Shown here piece by piece: positions 60,901 through 64,000 of a stretch of 64,000 nucleotides of DNA. Numbering within the stretch: the first letter of the stretch is position 1; the number at the start of each line of letters is the position of its first letter. Where the stretch lies: positions 3,279,020 to 3,343,019 of the forward strand of contig JAJHZJ010000335.1 of assembly GCA_023548195.1 (NCBI GenBank). Reading direction: 5' to 3'. Both the position numbers and the translations under genes were made by a program. The notes below the pieces were generated by a model that did no database searches, was not told where the DNA came from, and saw only the letters and a list, made by a program, of their open reading frames with translations. Source of the DNA: Bettongia penicillata ogilbyi (lineage: Eukaryota > Chordata > Mammalia > Diprotodontia > Potoroidae).

Positions 60901-61900
60901 TGAGGGCTGCCCCTACACATGCCCCCTTGACCCTGGTTGTGGAGCATAGTAAGGAGAGGACAGAGGCGGAGACACTAGACACATACCTAGGATAAGAAAT
61001 GTGTCCTTGCTGCATTTTAAGGCCAGAATAATACTCACTGAGGCTTCTTCTACAAGGTCCCTTCTGTATCTCAAACACTGAGAGAGGGAATTCCATTCCC
61101 CTGGAAGAGTTTTCTAAGAATCTGCATCTCTGTGTTCATGGCAGAAAATGACTCACCAGTCTCATGTGTGCTGCCAAAGCTGTGGCTAAATTTAGGTGTG
61201 GCTGTGGTTGTATTTGGATGCAGGCACAAGTGCCTTTATGTATTTTGTGAGGAAGGTCAGGCCTAGAGTTATAGGGATAAGGCTTACTGAGCTCATCTCC
61301 TCCAAGATCAGTAATTAACTTGTCACCACATGAAGAAAACTCAGTAGAAGGGATCTAAGGCTTCTAAGGTGGGTCTGAGGAAAAAACAGTCCTTTGTCTC
61401 AGGTAAAAATATCCATCAGCAATTACAAGTGATTAATTATACTCTCTAAAGGAGCAGCTCCTGACATTTGAGAGACAAGCTTTTTTCCCCACCTCTGCCT
61501 GTTTATAGGAAAGGAGAGAATGAAGGCCTTTCTAGGGAACAGGAAGAGTGGAGATAATTATCTCTTAGAATTGAACTCTGAGGTCCCAATTCTTGCATTC
61601 TAGGACTCCTGGTGGTTTTCTAAAAAAAATAAATAAGTAAATAAAAAATAAAATAAGATAAAAGGAATGTTTGCATACTCATAATATTTATACAATACTT
61701 TATTTTTGCAACATTTTTTAGAAAATATCATTTGATAGTCACAACTGTCTTATGAAACTAGTGCTTTTATTATGCATAGTTACAAATCTGTGTTCCTCTG
61801 TTTTTAGGGATTGTTTAAAAAATTGTTGATAAAAGGAGGGAAGAATGTTAGTCTGCATTTCTTTGTGTAAGTGTATGTTTTTTTTTCATTTATTATTTTG
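57961..61900. repeat. V1R duplicon, unit C (start part)
   Basis: It follows unit A from about 500 to 3350: MIR at 58115-58265 against 680-862, 59340-59420 against 1250-1330, 60200-60860 against 2100-2750, and 61170-61460 against 3060-3330. No integrase or V1R is reached before the window ends, because block E starts at 62155. Confidence 0.7.
58115..58265 (-). repeat. MIR SINE
   Basis: 'attggggaaaccgagggaac' and 'tctagatccagtattctgtt' mirror the copies in units A and B. Confidence 0.7.
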
Positions 61901-62039
61901 TTTTCCAGATAACAGACATGCTAGTAGGTGGCAGTGTGTAGTAGCTAACTGAACACGAATTGAAGGTTAAACTGATTAGAGGTATCAGTATTCTGTACAA
62001 TTCTATCTATGCTGTATAGAGAAGAAGAGATTCCAGAGA

Positions 62040-62150
62040 GTTTAAGTGACTTAGTCTATGATCTGGAGATAATAAATGACAGAATTACTATTTGAACTCA
62101 GGTTTCTTGACTGAAAATAAAGCCCTCTCTCCACTCTACTGCCTGCCTGT
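62040..62150 (-). repeat. MIR fragment
   Basis: 'agagtttaagtgacttagtc' and 'atttgaactcaggtttcttg' are in reverse MIR order. Confidence 0.6.
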
Positions 62151-62154
62151 CTGT

Positions 62155-62720
62155 GAGGTTTCTTGGACATATAAGTTTCCATATTCTTCTTTGAATTTGT
62201 CCTGTCTTTCATAGGGAAGATTTTAGCTTGTCCAAAGGGGTGGATAGATAGTGAAGGATTTCATGTCCTTCATAAAGGAAACTTTGGGCACAAAAGTAGC
62301 AGTCTTACTGTTTATTCAGGAATGGAATGTTTGAACAAAGTGTGAGCTAAATTCAGGGCAATAAATCTCATTAATGAGTCGTTCCCAAAGTATCATGGTG
62401 AAAGCAGGGACAATGTGTCTTCCATTAGTAGATCAGGATCTCTTTGATTACAATCAACATTTCCATTGGAAACTAGTATCATTTCCACTGATCCTCAGGT
62501 ATGGAAGGAAATGAGGTGAAGAAGATATTATCTCTGAGTAACAAGTAAGAAGGTAGGAAAGGACAAGCTTGCAAACTAACTTGAATACAAAAAATAGCCA
62601 TTTTTCAAACTGTTTCTTTAGAGCTCATTTTTCCTTACTTTTTTCCTCTTTCCTTGTGATTTTATGAGAGTAAATCTCTCCATTCACCACCATTTACAGA
62701 ATTGAGTCTTTTTCTAACTT
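62155..62720. repeat. Repeat block E, copy 2
   Basis: It is one half of a direct duplication with 63400-63970 (spacing about 1.25 kb). Both begin 'ctgtgaggtttcttggacat', share 'tccaaaggggtgga' and 'agcagggacaatgtgtcttc' against 'agcagaaagggacaatatgt', and both end near 'gaattgagt'. The minus-strand frame of copy 3 is broken here by stops and frameshifts. Confidence 0.75.
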
Positions 62721-62954
62721 ACCCCTGATTTTTAAGTTTTATTTTACCTTTTACTTTAGTGAGTGTAGGGATAATTTTGCTCTTCATCAAAACCCTGGAC
62801 AGGCATGGGAAGAAAACAGATATTCTGGGGTGAAAAATTTGTACTTGGTCTCTTGTTCTCACTTGTCTTTAATTTTTTCTCTATTATTTCTAGGAAGCAA
62901 GAAGAGGCAGGCAGTGATTGCCTTTCTTCCTTTGAATCTCAATTACTCTATATA

Positions 62955-63285
62955 GGCAGGGTCAGTTAGGTTGTGCAGTAGATTGAGCACCAGTGCATGA
63001 GTCGAGGACCTGTGCTCAAATCTCACCTCAGACACTTGAAACCCACTAGCTGTGTGACCTTAGGCAAGTCACTTAGCCCCGATTGCCTCATTCTGGGTCC
63101 TCTTCAGTCATCCTGATGAATATCTACTCACTGGATTCAGATGGTTCTGGAGGAGAAGTGAGGATGGTGACCTGCACAGCTCTCTCTCACTCAAAACAAA
63201 GTCAAGTGCAAGTCATGTCATTATTTCTCTGATGGCATGGTCTTCTTCAGCAAAGAAGGAGGCACACACAAGCTCTGTCTAGGTT
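62955..63285 (+). repeat. Full-length tRNA-derived marsupial SINE
   Basis: The tRNA-like head is 'ttaggttgtgcagtagattg' with a B-box-like 'ctcaaatctc', followed by 'gtgtgaccttaggcaagtca'. The body has 'catcctgatgaatatctact' and 'caagtgcaagtcatgtcatt', ending near 'cttcttcagcaaagaagga'. It sits between the two copies of block E. Name (Mar1/WSINE type) uncertain. Confidence 0.75.
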
Positions 63286-63399
63286 CTCCCTTTATTCTCA
63301 CTCACTTTTACTTTCTGTTTGACTTTGACTGAATTGATATTTGACCTCAAGGTTTCTTGACTTAAAGTAAAGCCCTCTCTCCATTCTCCACTCTATGTC

Positions 63400-63970
63400 T
63401 GTGAGGTTTCTTGGACATATAAACTTCCATATTCTTTAAATTAGTCCTGTCTTGATGGGGCAGGTTTCAACTGATCCAAAGGGGTGGAAGGATATTGAAG
63501 CTCTGCCAGAATTTCATTTCCTTCATAAATGAAGTTCTGGGCATAAAAGTAGCAATCATAGTGCTTATTCAGGAATGGACTGTTGAAGTGCGAGCTAAAT
63601 TCAGAGCAAAAAATCGCATTAATGAGTGGTCCCCAATGTATCATGGTGACAGCAGAAAGGGACAATATGTCTTCCATTAGTAAAGCAGAACCTGTTTGAT
63701 TACAAGAGACATTCATTGAAAATTCTAGTGCTATTTCTACTGATCCTCAGGTGTAGTAGGAAATGGGATAAAGAAGATATTTTCTTTGAGTACCAAGTAA
63801 CAAGGATGCAAACAACAAGTTTGCAAACTAACTTGTATACAAATAATTGTTATTTTTGCAATGTGTCTTTTGAGTTCCCTCTTTGCTCTTTTCTCGTTCC
63901 TTGTGATTTTAATAGAGAACAAATGTCTCAATTCCCCACCAGTTATAGAATTGAGTATTTCTTTTACTAC
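63400..63970. repeat. Repeat block E, copy 3, with a 91-codon minus-strand frame
   Basis: It is the direct duplicate of 62155-62720. On the minus strand, 63716-63441 is open for 91 codons starting MNVSCNQTGSALLMEDILS and containing HWGPLINAIFCSEFSSHF. Copy 2 encodes a related but broken version (LLMEDTLSL), and copy 1 at 23460-23681 a distant one. I do not recognise the sequence. It could be an old exon, part of a retroelement, or chance. Confidence 0.5.
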
Positions 63971-64000
63971 TGAATTTTAAATTTTATTTTAACTTTTACT

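Noticed and set aside
62955..63285. A functional tRNA gene
   Set aside because: The tRNA-like head is diverged and fused to a SINE body; no cloverleaf with an anticodon arm is apparent.

Overview
This is a gene-poor, AT-rich piece of a mammalian nuclear genome. Its repeats (young half-LINE HAL1 elements, L1s with 3' ends of marsupial type, MIRs, tRNA-derived SINEs) suggest a marsupial, perhaps an opossum. I infer this from remembered repeat families and have not tested it. I see no operons, tRNA or rRNA genes, CRISPR arrays or single-copy protein-coding genes. The only intact coding sequence longer than 300 codons with a recognisable product is a retrotransposon ORF1.

The framework is a decayed tandem array of a vomeronasal type-1 receptor (V1R) duplicon. 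Unit A (1-15750) carries a V1R pseudogene (about 11622-12533, minus strand) and, 2.2 kb away, a fossil Ty3/gypsy-type integrase. Unit B (15751 to about 21300) repeats the start of A up to the integrase but has no V1R. Unit D (about 40730-57960) repeats the later part of A, again with integrase then V1R (50789-51705). Unit C (57961 to about 61900) repeats the start. Shared blocks keep the same order and strand, so integrase and V1R were duplicated together.

Between B and D (21.3-40.5 kb) lies a stack of insertions: an RTE-like LINE (minus), an internally deleted LINE (23.8-25.2 kb), and an old antisense L1 with its 5' end near 38660. That L1 is split by an old antisense HAL1, which is split in turn by a young sense HAL1 (27476-30398). 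A second, 5'-truncated L1 (34747-35904) is inserted in the old L1's ORF2 and holds an inverted copy of its own target flank. A processed RAI14 (ankycorbin) pseudogene fragment lies at 39895-40466.

Three full-length young HAL1 copies (27476-30398, 46292-49270, 51746-54664) all lie on the plus strand between target-site duplications of 12-14 bp. Each has a CpG-rich 5' UTR with tandem units of about 74 bp, one ORF1 and no ORF2. Copy 2 has an intact 367-codon ORF1. Copy 1 has one nonsense mutation; copy 3 has a frameshift, a nonsense mutation and a 4-codon deletion. Copy 3 sits 41 bp upstream of the start codon of the second V1R, head to head with it. Lengths and breaks given here come from reading the sequence; family names come from memory.
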